Assembly: GCF_027596085.1 (NCBI RefSeq)
Contig: NC_072464.1
Span: forward strand, 17,869,624-17,933,623
Source: Anoplopoma fimbria
Lineage: Eukaryota > Chordata > Actinopteri > Perciformes > Anoplopomatidae
Length of the DNA stretch: 64,000 bases
Direction: 5' to 3'
Shown: piece after piece, positions 32,376 through 45,064 of the stretch
How positions within the stretch are numbered: the stretch's first letter is position 1
How the letters are laid out: every line of letters starts with the position of its first letter
Program-made: the position numbers and the translations under genes
Notes under the pieces: model-generated
The model's database searches: none
Seen by the model: the letters and a program-made list of their open reading frames with translations, nothing else
What the model was told of the DNA's origin: nothing

Positions 32376-32552
32376 GAGTAAGAGAGGAAGCAATGGGCTG
32401 GACTATGACTCTAAAAGATGACTTTGGGGTCATTGCCTGGGCGTGGCAAGCTGGGAATTACCTCAGCCTCTTCCTCCTCTTGTCTCTCTTTTCCATTTCA
32501 GTCCAGTCAGAAATTGTGTTTACAAAGGACCATCAATTCTCATGGAAAGCAG
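32376..32552 (+). CDS. thsd7b: thsd7b first coding exon: 5' UTR end, start codon, signal peptide
   Basis: The exon opens after a good acceptor (pyrimidine tract, CACAG at 32371-32375). It has 17 untranslated bases, then ATG at 32393 with G at -3 and +4, a good Kozak context. It closes at a textbook donor, CAG|GTAAGA, leaving one base (phase 1). Residues 1-53 contain a polar stretch of about 22 residues, a hydrophobic core (about 23-37) and a plausible signal-peptidase site after VQS (39). The mature protein would begin EIVFTKDHQ and end FSWKA. The split glycine codon joins to the exon at 59074 to give WKAGQWGQC, the start of the first thrombospondin type-1 domain, as in vertebrate THSD7B. The short UTR piece implies at least one upstream noncoding exon, not located. 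A second in-frame ATG lies four codons downstream and would shorten the long n-region. Identity rests mainly on the join to the later exons. Confidence 0.88.
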
Positions 32553-35500
32553 GTAAGATGTTCAATTCTTCTTTTTGGTTTACACTATGAATGTTTCAAT
32601 TAACGCCCGTTTTTAACTATTCAAATACAGTCATCCGGGTCTTTCATCTCTTGAGTCATTTGCCAAGGTTGCTCCAATGGTTCCAGAAATACATTTAAAT
32701 AACTATATATAAATATTTAAGCACCTACACACTGTATGTATACACACCAGAGACATTCAGTCATTACTAGATCGCTTCATTGGACAACAATACTAAATTT
32801 GTTTTCAGTGCACCCAGTTCTGCAGGGAAGGTAATTTTCTTCTTTCTCACACACATTGTTGGCAAGAATAAACATCCAGCTTTTATTGGACATCATCAAG
32901 CCAGAGGGCCCTTACGCATGGTCAGTTATCATAATAATAAGCAGGGCTTGGATTGTTACCATAATGATGTGTATGCTGTTGTTACATGACACGGATAATG
33001 GGACATTGGTGCAGGGTAAATAATAATGTCCTGGTATGTTCTGCTGTGGATTAGGGGGATTAGTTATGTCTGATTGATATGTATGAAATTGCCTTTATAA
33101 TATGTTCATCCGAATAATATTTTATCGTATTTGTGAGTGAATCTTCTTTGGATAACTTTAGTGAAAGCTGTTGTCATATGCCAATCCCTTTATGAGGACA
33201 ATTGGAGGTAATATCATGATTCACAGTTCACTAGCTTAACAAATTCAATTGAAAATGTATTTCCAAAGCAGCTCAAGGAGGAAAACTTGGCCTTCCCACA
33301 CAAACGCCCCACTCGCTGTGCGATTAGCACTTTCATTTCTCACTCTGTGGTTGGGTAATGACACTGCCCGAGTGATAAAGGCATTGATTAATTTCACTTG
33401 AAAGAGCGTATGTTCAAAAGGGATGTAACCGGGACACGAGTAAGGATTTGACATCCTTGCAGGGCTAAGATGGCTTATAAGTTGTTGCTTCAGTTGAGTT
33501 TGAAATGAAAACTGCTTTTGGAACAAGACAGGAAATCTCAAATTTAACAAGCCTCACCTAAGAATATACCGCCTCCGAGGGCCTGTATCACAGTGCTTTG
33601 AAACGAAACAGCAGCTGAAGAACCTTCAGTTGTACAATAAAAACCTATTGTGTTACAGAACGAGGACGTATTTGGTGTAGTTTGGTTTAAATGATGAAAG
33701 ATTCCTCGGGGCCACATGTTCTCACATTCACCGTCTCAGCAGCAGCTCCAGGCTTCATATCACAAGTCTGAGTATTACGTTTGTGTTGGCAAATATTGAT
33801 TTAACATCCCCATTTTCCCAATGGACATAATATATTTGAATACTCCATTTGGCTGACAAGCTGCCTTTTAATTTTGGACTTGTCAGTGTAGAAAAAATGT
33901 GCTCTAAATTATGCACAGCCGCCCTATTGTGTGTTAGTTGCGTCTATCTAGGCCAGCAGCATTGTGGGGTATATCTTTTGTGTGAGCCAGTTCCCAGAGC
34001 TGTGGCTAAGCTGGGAGTCTCTGGCTCAGAGAGAGAGAGAGCTGGAGCCATTTAAGCTTGACCTTCATCAGTTTCTTGGAGACCAGAATGGAGCACTGAA
34101 ATACTGCCGCTAATGGCACTATTATTTAACACTTTCCAGTGACTGTTCAAAGACAAACCAAACATACTTGCCCTAATTTAACAGCGGGGTATAAATTTAA
34201 CATTTAACATTATCTCACAGCCCATTGAAAAGCTGTGTCAGAATACTAGAATAGCGAGTAAAGCTTTTAGCTCAACTTCAGGCACTCAATTTTCGATACA
34301 TTTCTGATATCTAAATATGTGAGAGAAAAATGCAAACGGAGGTATCACATATGATAGGGACTAGATGTTCCCTTTACAATCCCCTCACCACACTGTCAAC
34401 TGGGACAGCAGTATGATTTACATTGCTCTTTGTCTGTTTTATATGATGACATTAGTGTTGCTGCACTGCTGTAGATTACATAAAACTATATGACGTGTTC
34501 GAGAAATTGATTTTAGAATATATGGTAGACGAATGAAAGTTTGCAAATTGTAGCTTTTGCCTTTCAAATGTTGTTTTTGAAATTCAAGGCATATACAGTC
34601 TTGAGAATGCTGATATCCTCCAAAACAGAGCGTTAAAATTGGATTTATTTTGACTTCAATAAGCATCTGCATTTAAACACAACAGCGAGACACCGTGCTC
34701 ATCCTGTGTCAGCTTTAGTCTACTGAAAAAGTAAGAGCCTCTTTCTCAGGTTTTTTTTATTTTGGCATCTTTGAAATGCTTGTACGTTTTATGTGGAAAG
34801 TCTTTAAAATGCTGGAATTTACCTATCATAGGTTGTTTGTGCTCTTTACAGCTTAGTTTAACAAACAGGAAAATAGCTACGTCTTCTAAAACACATCCCA
34901 GGTGGAGCAGTATTGTGCATCAAAGACTCTCTCTCTAAAAAGAAAAAGAAAACACCTTTTTGTAGGTTCTTATTTCAACTAGGGTAGTGAGGTTTCTTTA
35001 TCTCTGAGGGCAGAATATGTATATTTGAATATCATTTTAACAAAACACTTGAGACTGTTTACAGTAGTTAGACTGCAGTGAGCGCTGTGATTAGAAGACT
35101 GTATTTGTTTAGTGAAGTATGTATTTCAACATTTCCGTATTGTTGAAATACATACTTCTTGTTTTATTCATATTTCTTCCGTTTTGGTTTCATAAATCCT
35201 GCCAGTGTTCTGTTGAAGATTTGATGATTAAACTGCCTGGTCCTCTAAATTATGTGGGAACTTTCAGCTGTAAGAATCAGCTGAGGGGCAATGATTTTTA
35301 AAAGATTGAGAAATCAATGAAGATTTTCCTTAATGAGAGGGATAACCCTCAGCTCCTGATGGATTATTCCAACAGTTTATCAGGCTGAAGCTCTAGGACC
35401 TGGTCTTACCCATGGCCTTGAAAAAAATAAATCTCATATCAGGCAACATTTACATTTCATTTCAGGGTCTGAGTGTATTTATCTGCAATTTCACCACACT

Positions 35501-36626
35501 GTTGCACCATCAAAGCCAAAATCAAACATCACTGCTGCAGTGAGCTTCTGTTGTTTCTGAAAAAAGTGAGCTCAAAAGAGACAGTGTGCTAGCATCCAGT
35601 CTACCAGGAATTCACATTTAACCAAATTGCACTGAATAATTCACAGAGGGCTCTTTCCCTTTAACAGTGATAAAGAAAGAAAAAATCACATTAGTCAAAC
35701 GCATGTTTTAGCCAGTAAGCATCACCAGATAAGCCGTTGCAAGCGGACAATATCTAGTTACCCTCTGGCTTCTTCTTGCAGCAAAGGCAAATGCACTGCC
35801 CTGTCAGCTTTCACAGTCAGTACAATACCTCATGGAAGATTGAATTGTTTTGCAAAAGGAGTCAAAGCTTGTCCTGACAGGGGTGCTGGAGAACAATCCC
35901 CAGATCCATCAGGTTCCTTCCTCTTGGGAACATGATAAGCACGGTAATTGTTATGCAGATGTATTCATTTGAAATGTGAGACTTTGAATGAAACAAAAGA
36001 GAATACACAAACAATAAATTATAAACTTAGGTCCCGTGTGACCAGTGACCCTTCACAGAGCTTATCGGCTGGGAATGACAATTGAGATGTTTAGCATAAA
36101 ACAGAAAATGTGTTCACATAAACCGACATAATCTGATTACTCATACGTATACTGAATTCAAATGTCCAAACCAATCACAGGCACACAGTTTTTACAGTTT
36201 TTACTTATTGTGTCTGAACATTTGGAGGACCTCTGCTTTGACTGTCAACAACCACTTATTTATATTTATGTAAGTATATTTCTTTTTGGGTCTAATGTTG
36301 GATTGAAAAGATCTCAACAGCTGGCGTGGCGTTCGTTTTTATCACCTCACTGCACTTTTGTCATAACACAACAATACTATTCCTGTACTGAGCTTTGTCA
36401 TGGAAATGTGCCATCAAGGTTACATGCATGTGCCGTTGTAATTCTCAAACACATCTTTCTCTCTCTATTTCATACTCTTGCATGCACACAAAGCAGGTAT
36501 TTTTCACACCTCAAACAGATGCGTCTCTGGAAATGCGCATCTCCCATTGTTATGTGGATATGATAAGTAAACAACAAGAAGCAAGCAATCTTGCTGTTGC
36601 CTCACACCCATTGTGAATCTTCATCA
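32553..36626 (+). other. thsd7b: thsd7b intron 1, 5' part
   Basis: This begins the 26.5-kb first intron seen in the window (32553-59073). No alternative exon is recognisable. The perfect hairpin at 35114-35158 is listed separately. Confidence 0.7.
35114..35158. other. perfect 18-bp inverted repeat with 9-nt loop
   Basis: Arms 35114-35131 and 35141-35158 are exact reverse complements (AGTATGTATTTCAACA core), separated by TTTCCGTAT. The pairing does not extend further either way. It could form a hairpin in the pre-mRNA or a cruciform in DNA. It is shorter than a typical microRNA precursor. Confidence 0.9.
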
Positions 36627-37320
36627 CTTTCTCCCCTCTTCCTTTGTCTTCTTCTTCTTCTTCTTCTTCTTCTTCTTCTTCTTCTTCTTCTTCTTCTTCT
36701 TCTTCTTCTTCTTCTTCTTCTTCTGTCCTTCTTCTTCTTCTTCTCCTCTTTTCTTCTTCTTTTCTTCTTCTTCTTTTTCTCCTTCTTCTTCTTCTTCTTC
36801 TTCTTCTTCTTCTTCTTGTACTTCTTGTTTTTGTTCTTCCTCTCCTCCTCTCCTCCTTCTCCTTTTTCTCCTTCTCCTCTTTCTTCTTCTTCTTCTTCTT
36901 CTTCTTCTTCTTCTTCTTCTTCTTCTTCTTCTTCTTCTTCTTCTTCTTCTTCTTCTTCTTCTTCCTGTCCTCCCCCTCCTCTCCTTCTTCTTTTTCTCCT
37001 TCTTCTTCTTCTTCTTGTACTTCTTGTTTTTGTTCTTCCTCTCCTCCTCTCCTCCTTCTCCTTTTTCTCCTTCTCCTCTTTCTTCTTCTTCTCCTTCTTC
37101 TTCTTCTTCTTCTTCTTCTTCTTCTTCTTCTTCTTCTTCTTCTTCTTCTTCTTCTTCTTCTTCTTCTCTTCTTCTTCTTCTTCTTCTTCTCCTTCTCCTT
37201 CTCCTTCATCTTCTCCTTCTTCTTCTCCTCCCTTTTCTCCATCTCCTTCTCCTTCTTCTCCTTCTTCTCTTTCTTCTTCTCCCTTCTTCTCCTTCTTATT
37301 ATTTTCTCCTCTTCCTTCTT
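36627..37320. repeat. CTT/TTC polypyrimidine tract, about 690 bp
   Basis: Almost all bases of the + strand are C or T, mainly CTT triplets with CCT, CTC and TTTT variants. A rare purine-containing phrase (CTTGTACTTCTTG) occurs at about 36814 and 37013 and is followed by the same C-rich run, giving a higher-order period near 199 bp. All frames remain open on both strands (Ser, Leu, Phe or Glu, Lys, Arg runs of 230-245 codons), which is a triplet artefact and not a gene. Homopurine-homopyrimidine mirror repeats of this kind can adopt triplex (H-DNA) structure. Confidence 0.98.
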
Positions 37321-40300
37321 GAAATAATGTTTCCCTCAAAATACAATTGACAATGCAGTTTCAATGTATGTGAATGGAATTTTCAGGAGATTAGGCTGAC
37401 AGCTGACTATAGAGCCAAATTTTCCAGAAAACTGAGGTCCGTAAACTTGCAACTCTTATTCACTGATAAATGGGACTAATCCATTCCATGTTAGCATCAT
37501 TTCTATGGCATTAGCATCTGCAACATTTTTCCATAATTTAACTGGTCCACTTTCCCACACTCTGCTTTGTGTGTTTCTTGAGGTTTATGTCTACTTACTC
37601 AAATTTCTCTCACTAAATCTGAACTGATTTTTACCTTCAAATAGTTGAATATTCCATGATTGAATTAATAATCATAGCTAACAGTGTTACAGCAAGCAGA
37701 TACAGTTTTGTTCCCCCTTCAACGACCCCAATAGCTCAGTGGACAAATAACACATTATATATATATTTTTAAATATCAATTCTCAAGAACGAAATCTTGC
37801 CTTTGGCAAATATCTTAAATTATAAAGTCATGTGGTGAACTTCATTGCTAGATATCAACTCTAAACTCTAAACTTCTCATATTCAGCTGGAATAGCCGCA
37901 ACCCTTTTTGCTGATGTTGATACATTATTACAGGGTTTACACTCAATCATTCATCATTCATTCATCATCATTTTGTTTGTTTTTTTATTAGAATGACTGA
38001 GGACCCTGATGGGAAACATAAAATGCGTTGGAGCTGGCATGTTTGTTAACTACTCGGGAGATACACTCTTAGAAGTCACTTTTTTATTTTAATGTAATCA
38101 AAAAGATGACTGCTGCCTGGTGATTTGTCCTGTGGGCTCTGCATTTGTCAGCATTTTGACAACAGCTGTGTATCAAAGTGGAATTTCTTCTGCTGCTGCA
38201 TAACGGAGAGCTTTAAAGGTAAATAAGCAATGATTCACACAGAGCAGAAAACTGCTGCTGCTGCTGCTGCTGCACTGCTCTGTGTGCTCCAAAACTTCTG
38301 CAACACGCCAGTCTGTGATGTCACAGCATCGCGTGGCAAACAAATTAAAAAGGACAAAAATCGATCTACAGTACAATTTCAAGTTCAAGACATTAGTTCC
38401 ATCATCTGAGTGCTTTCAACGGAACAGACGATCTGCCACAACATGTTTTTTTTCTCATTGCAACCACACATTACACAGCTCCCCATCATTAAGTCGGCCC
38501 GTCTCTAACCTGGGGGTTAGAATATTATTGTTGTTATGGCACTGGTCTGAGATCATTAACGTCAGGCACACTTCTGAAAAGAATAACAACTTTTAGAAAG
38601 TGAGGGAATTATAAATGTCAAAGTAATGATAGAGTGTTCAGTGTTGTGAAAAACAGGAGTGAGAGCATAAACATGGCAAAATACCAGATGAGGAAGCAGC
38701 TGTTTGTTTAAAATGTTGAAACATTTCCTTTACTCCTTTTTGGTACAGACGTGATGAATTCATATATGTTTAGGCTAGAAATACTGGAAGCAAGGAGAAA
38801 CATATAATTTATGTAATACTAAAAAAAGTATATATATCATTAGCAAGTTAGCTGTCGATTCATACATCAGAGAGTCACCTGGATTTCTTTAGAATGACCA
38901 AAACCAACACCTTCAATATGAGCATACAGGACTGAAACGCATCCTCACACACATCCGTTGAGCTGAAACACGCTTGAATTAAATGTTTTTCTTCTGGCTT
39001 TTTGTAAACACTGTTAAGCTTTCAAGATGTTTTCTTGTTCTATTCATATGCTATCAATTATGTAGCTTGCCATTACAATTCAGTAAATTCCTGCAAATGT
39101 GCACAAACGCTGTCTCATAAAAATTTCAAATAAAAAAACGTGGTTCGTTATCTGCCTCCTCGCATATCTCCCTAAAATAAGCTAAATCTAGTACACCAGG
39201 AGAGCCTGATTAGAATCAAGGTGAATAGAATTCAAAGTCTACTATTGATCTGAGGCTGAAAGATGTTGCTACAAATTACATATTCTACATCTCAGGCTTT
39301 TATAAAAAACAAACACAACCACTCTGAATTTTTCAAATAGTGCCTTGGGTTTACCGTTAACAGGAAACGCAATACAAAGTGAATTAGAAATGGATGTTCT
39401 GCTTTGTTTCATTTAAATTTGATCAGCCTTGAAAGCACCATGTGTATCAGCGACCTTGACAACATTAGACGTGTCTCTTCAAAGCCCTTCACATTGATTA
39501 TTCAATTGAGATCTCATTTTGAACTCGTGTCTGTCCCTCTGACTGGCAGTGAACTGATTGAGGGTGTCATAAAAAGCCGGCTGCTTGTCTCAAGAGGGCC
39601 ACAAGGCACGAGATTCCACACGGCAGTCAGATCCTTAATCCCATGAGAATATTCTCACAGAGGAGTAAGCTTTCAGAGCGACTCTCCTCTGAAGAAGTCT
39701 CTTTCAAGCAGCGCAGGGTTTTCACATCACCCTTATACAAAACGTTCCAATTCTAGTCAAATCTCCCACAGTTCAATTTTTCCATTAGAGGCTTGAATGA
39801 GGAATAGGGAAAGACACACGCCTATGACGAAGTAATTATCAAGAGCTGCATAGCTACAGGGAATATCCAGCCATTGTGTAAATGATGGGAATCAGAGACA
39901 GAAGGTCATCTCATTACGGAATGATTCCTGCAGGTGTAATTATACTAATATTGGAATATATAAAAGCAGGACCGGACTTGGGACATAACTCAGACTGGAA
40001 ATATGACGACAGCCCAGTTCAATCTCAACACAGTGACAGCAAGCCATGCAGGGACGTGCAGAGGGTGTTAGAGAGGCAGGGGCTCAAATTCATAAAAGCT
40101 GATCTTTGCAGATAAATAATAATAATAAAAAAACAAACACAGGATTGGACCAAGAGACAGATGTTCATTTCACTCTTGAAACAAATACGAGTTACAAACA
40201 GCTGTGCGCGTCGTGTTCAGGTTTCATTTCATAAAGTTTAATTTTCAACTTCAGAAGCCTAGTGATTTACCATGACGATTTTTTTCCGAAAACCCCCCCC

Positions 40301-43177
40301 CTAGATGGTTGTGACAAATGTTGGAATGAACATTGTGTTGATGATTTAATGCATGCGCAACCAATCAGTGATGACAGGCAGAAATTATACCACTAGGTTA
40401 AAACAGGCTGGGTGGGGGGCTGACGATCTACAGTTCGGAGTCACTGTATCTGCTTCATCTCGTTTTTGATTTGATTTACACATTACAATCAATATTTTTA
40501 ACACTGGCCAGGCCAATCAGCATGCCAGGTAAACAGGAATTTGCCCGGTGATCCCGATGGCCAATCCGAAAACTGCATTAAACGCATTTCTTGAGCTTCT
40601 GATTATTAAGGCTCCATGTGTACGAATAGTTTCTCTGATACATCACCCTCAAATTAAAATAGATAGTATGGTAAAAATTGAAATGTGAATTGATCATTTT
40701 AAAGTTTTTCTTAGACCTGCCACTTTTACATGAAGAAACAGATACACAGACACATCCAGGTGCTGCACAGTAGTGTCTAGTTGTTCGTGCAGCATCACTC
40801 AATGCGTTAAAAATAGTCAGAGTCTCTGAACATAACTGACTGCACGATGAAGGTAATTCTTGCAGATGAGGTGAAATAAAAACCCAACCAAAGTAGTTAT
40901 TTAGAACACATTTTAGGAATACAGTTATACCTCTCAAGCAAAAAAAAAAAGTCATAATACTGAAATTTGATGAGTCTTCATCTTCAGTCCCTTTTAATGC
41001 AAATGAGATTAAACCTGCTGACAAGAGCATCTCCTGTTCCGCTGCTGCAAACTGGCCCAAGTGCAAAAGATTTCCGCAAATCAGCAGCAGAGCCAGGCAG
41101 GAGCATGTCCTGTTCTTTGATGCTTTGCTAGAAGATGGGAATATTGAGTTTTGAGGCTTATGTGAATGACCTTAGTTTGTGGGTTATGCATGTTAGTGTG
41201 AAGGTCGGGCACATAAATAGGCTGTAAAAGTTATTTGTCACTGCATGGAATGAACGGACAAAGCATCCAACATCCTCTGCTGCACACTGTGAAATAAAGA
41301 AGCCTCAGTGTCACAGGGCATTATGACTCTATCATTCACTTCCTCAGTTTTGTCAGGGTTCTTAATATGCTGTTCTGTAAATGCTCTCTGGCGAGAGAGC
41401 TTCATTGTTATTCCAGTTCATAAAAAAAAAAAAGCCTATTTGCTGCTTTAACAAAACATGACACGCCTGTTGTAATTACAATAGTTTTAATGAGATGAAT
41501 TCATACAACAAAAAACTGTAAGCCTGAAGGTCTAACCCAGGCTGAGCCATCGTGAATCCAGGGAGAAGCTGCAATATATACAGAAGGAGCTAAAACCTCA
41601 GCGCTAAAAATGAAATTAAATGAAAACTCTTTTGTGTTCATCTTCTTCATCTAGCAGTTTTTCTTGACATGCTGCTCCCCCTTGCTGGAGAGCTCTGTCT
41701 TTGTCACCGCAACTGCTTATACCTCCTACTGCAGACAAAGCTGGAAGTAAATAGGTCAACTGATAAGATTTCTCATTTCTCCTTGCAAGTCCCACTCTAT
41801 TTCTGCGACTATGTCCCCCTTTGTTTGATAATTAATGGCATGATATTTGTTTCCTGGGTTGGATGCTTCACTTCACTTAAAATATCTCCACAGAAAAACG
41901 GAGGATTTGGACTCAGTAAGAGGAAAATGGTAATAATGTTCTCTGTGGTTGAACAGCAGCCTCTGCAGAGACCTGTTAAAATAGCCTACTCTGTTTACTG
42001 TGTGTTTGACCCAGTGGGGAACACACTGGAGAGACAGCGAGGTAACACCAAATGGATTTTATTCTTACCTGAGAAAAAAAAACTCCCATATGAGTCATTT
42101 TGTGATTGCAGTGCACTGTCTATCAAGATGGCTTGTTTTATTCTACCCTTTGATCAACTGCTGTGCTGGAACAGACTAGTCAGAGCAGAGGATGTGCAAG
42201 GGAAGAGTGGAGGAGAGAGAGATGAGGGAGGCTGTGAGGATAACACGTGAGAAAAGGGGATTGCAGTGGGGTTATCCTGCCAGTAATAATGCGGTAGTCA
42301 ATGCAAAATATATGTTTTAAATTATGATATATGTCTTTCATCTAACAAAGAAAATGTAGAATTAAAAAACATGCTTATACGTGATCTGAGCTTTGTGTCA
42401 GGAATCAGATGTATGGGGCTTTCTGAATGACTGAGTGGCCCTATATCAATCCAGTCTCCTGGAAATTACATTCTCAACATAAAGCGGAAACGTAATAAAT
42501 CCAGATATCTGGTGAATTTTAAAGTCCTGATACAGAACGTATCAGTAAAATGTATATGGACAATGTATTTGATTTGTTCTCCCTACAATGTACACTTATA
42601 TAGTAGCAAGAGCACACATACATGGTTGTGTTTAGGTACAAACAGCACTTGTGAGATTGGGGAAAGATCTCTGTGTGCACCCTAAACACTTTTTATGTTT
42701 GGTTTATAACCTTTAAAAAACATTGCCAGTTAACAAAATTGCTTTTTAAAAAAAACGTGCTCTCATTAGATTCTGTTACTGTCCTTTAAGCATCCAACTT
42801 TTCCTTTAGCCAATCAATTATTATAAATGTTTTAGGTTTTTATTGATTCTTTATTGACTTTTTCTTTGTTTTGAATGTTTGGACCAGCCGGTACTTACCC
42901 TCCAGAGATGGACCCTGAATTCCTGGATTCTAGCGTGGCTAATACAGAGTTTAGTAGCACATTGTTTCACTATAATTTACATCACACACTCAAAATGTCA
43001 GTTTTTGATGCTTCCAAGATTAGTCCTGACTTCTCTACTGCACACTGATCGATGAGAATTATACAGAGAGTCATAAAACTCCTGCATTGACAGTAGCTGC
43101 AACAGGCCATGTTTTGAGCAACTGCCACTGAATGTTTCCTTCTGCTCCCTAATTTAATATGAGACATTGGGTGTTGG
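37321..43177 (+). other. thsd7b: thsd7b intron 1, central part
   Basis: No exon recognised. A (CTG)7 run lies at 38252-38273. A 193-codon + frame at 41669-42250 is the longest non-repeat frame in the window apart from exon 2 but resembles no protein I know. Confidence 0.55.
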
Positions 43178-43823
43178 ATTTTTCTGTAACACTTTCTATA
43201 ACGCCCATGTCTATAATACATTATAAACATACTTAGAATGCATTATAAAGGGTTTATAGTAATGTTTAATCATAGTTATAAGCAGTGATACACAGTCATG
43301 ATGTTTTATAATAATATCCATAACCAGTTATAAAGCATAAAGACTTATAGATCAGACACAATATAATCTTTTTTATTTGGCATTATAATCACTGTTATAT
43401 TGCAATATAATTTGATTATAAGTTACTTTAAGCAGTCATTGGGAGCTTTAAAGTAGAAATTAATTTTACAATAGTTTGGATGGTTTTTTTTTCACTTCAA
43501 TGAAAGCAAAATTTAATAGAGTATAAATAGAGTATAATGTATTACAACAATGGTAACTATAATACACTATGATCCTTGCAAAAATGTTTCAGAAATTGAC
43601 CAGCAATTATGAAGTATTATGGTCCTTGACCTCATTAGTCATCATAAAATGTGTTATATTGAGTTACGATTGTTGTAGAAAACAATATGACTATTTATGA
43701 GTGCTTATAACTTTAATTATATAGTCCTATGATGCATATTAAATACAAATTATGATGCATTATAAGTGCACTTATAATACATTATAGACATGGGCATCAT
43801 AAAAAAGGTTTACCTATTTTTCT
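43178..43823. mobile_element. MITE (non-autonomous DNA transposon) with long inverted termini
   Basis: The element begins GTAACACTTTCTATAAC and ends in the near reverse complement (GGTTTACCT). Both ends carry GCCCATGTCTATAAT, and weaker inverted similarity continues for about 120 bp inward. The 8-mer ATTTTTCT flanks both sides exactly (43178-43185 and 43816-43823), consistent with a target-site duplication. The interior is AT-rich with many TTATAA-type words and no coding potential. An 8-bp duplication would suggest hAT ancestry, but two duplicated bases may belong to the element, so the superfamily is open. Confidence 0.8.
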
Positions 43824-44908
43824 TTCCAATATTAATGAATTGAAGCTGGTTATTATTAAACGACAAAAGAACAGTAAATTCACAAAGTTACAAAACAAAA
43901 TGCACTGGAATCCAACTGCTGATGATAAAGTAGTAGGTAACCGAAGCTTGCCTCATTAAACATGAATTTAATACAGCAATGTGTGTGGGCTTTGCAGATT
44001 TCATGCAGCATCATTTGATTTGCATTAAGGGTTTGTTTGTGAGTTTAGCCGTTTTCCAGTTATATCTCTGCAGCTTGTGATTTATTTTCGTTCAGTCCAA
44101 CTATTTATTAATTTCATCTGCACCGCTTTGGGGAATAAGTCTTTTTTTCCAGAGTTGAGGGAGAGCCTGATCAACCTGTTGGCATCAATGGGCACAACAA
44201 ACCAATTTAATTATTGCCTTTATTAACTCTTTTTTGTTTTATAAGTCTGTTGCATGTGTTTTTGTGAGTGACTTCTTAATCTGTGTGGACTTCACAGTTT
44301 GCAATTTTCTGCTTTACTTATAAGGTGAGAGACGGGCTTTTCATAAATGGGCAAATTAATAAATTCCACAGGAGTTAAACAAGACATCTCTACTACTGCA
44401 AGCTAAACATAGCAGGATCATATTCAGGCAAAACAACCTCCACTACTAATACAGTAATTATCTATCAAGGACAGGACATTATGAGACATTATGAGAGCTG
44501 GAACCTGATATTAGCTTTGGCTGAACTTTTGACTGCATTTGCTATCCAGAGCCAGGGCTGTGTACATTGTTCTCCATCTCTTACAGAGTAAAGTCATGTT
44601 AGAAAGGGCCCTCTTCAAGGCCAGTATGGATAAGTGGAATAATAACAGCAAACAATAACTCTTTCAGTGTGTATGTGAGCACACAAGTATTGAGTAAGAC
44701 TCTGTCTTTTGATTTTGATTAAACGGAACCAAACTAAAGTTGCATTTTTGATGGTTTAAACACACCTTCACCCATTCAGAAAAAAAAACCCCACACAAAA
44801 ATACTACCAACTGATGCCTTTAGTTTAGTTATTCTACTTTTATTTACTCAAGGATCTTTGCACTTTCTCCAGCCATGTGTATCAATTCAACAAACTAGAT
44901 GCAAACAT
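43824..44908 (+). other. thsd7b: thsd7b intron 1 between repeats
   Basis: AT-rich, no exon or recognisable repeat beyond a small direct repeat (GACATTATGA) near 44476-44497. Confidence 0.5.
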
Positions 44909-45064
44909 CAGCATGCTGCTATAACATGCTGATGCTAAACAGATATAAGGCTTTCAGTGGTCACCATCTGCCACCAAAGTTGCGAATCGGCCAACAGACC
45001 AACTGACCGATGGACTGACCGTCATTACCACTCCCAGAGTCACACTGCTACCATGTTAAAAAAC
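44909..45064. mobile_element. internally deleted copy of a percomorph interspersed repeat
   Basis: AACATGCTGATGCTAAACAG near the start and the run GACTGACCGTCATTACCA, CTCCCAGAGTCACACTGCTA, CCATG near the end correspond in order to the two ends of a repeat common in spiny-rayed fish genomes, whose canonical copies are several hundred bp long. This copy lacks the middle. The class of the family is not certain. Confidence 0.6.

Noticed and set aside
36550..37350. Open frames of 227-245 codons on both strands through the CTT tract
   Set aside because: They are Ser/Leu/Phe or Glu/Lys/Arg homopolymers produced because CTT/GAA triplets contain no stop in any frame; no start context, domain or splice structure supports a protein.
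37724..37750. tRNA A-box-like TAGCTCAGTGGA
   Set aside because: No B box at tRNA or SINE spacing and no cloverleaf pairing; likely chance.
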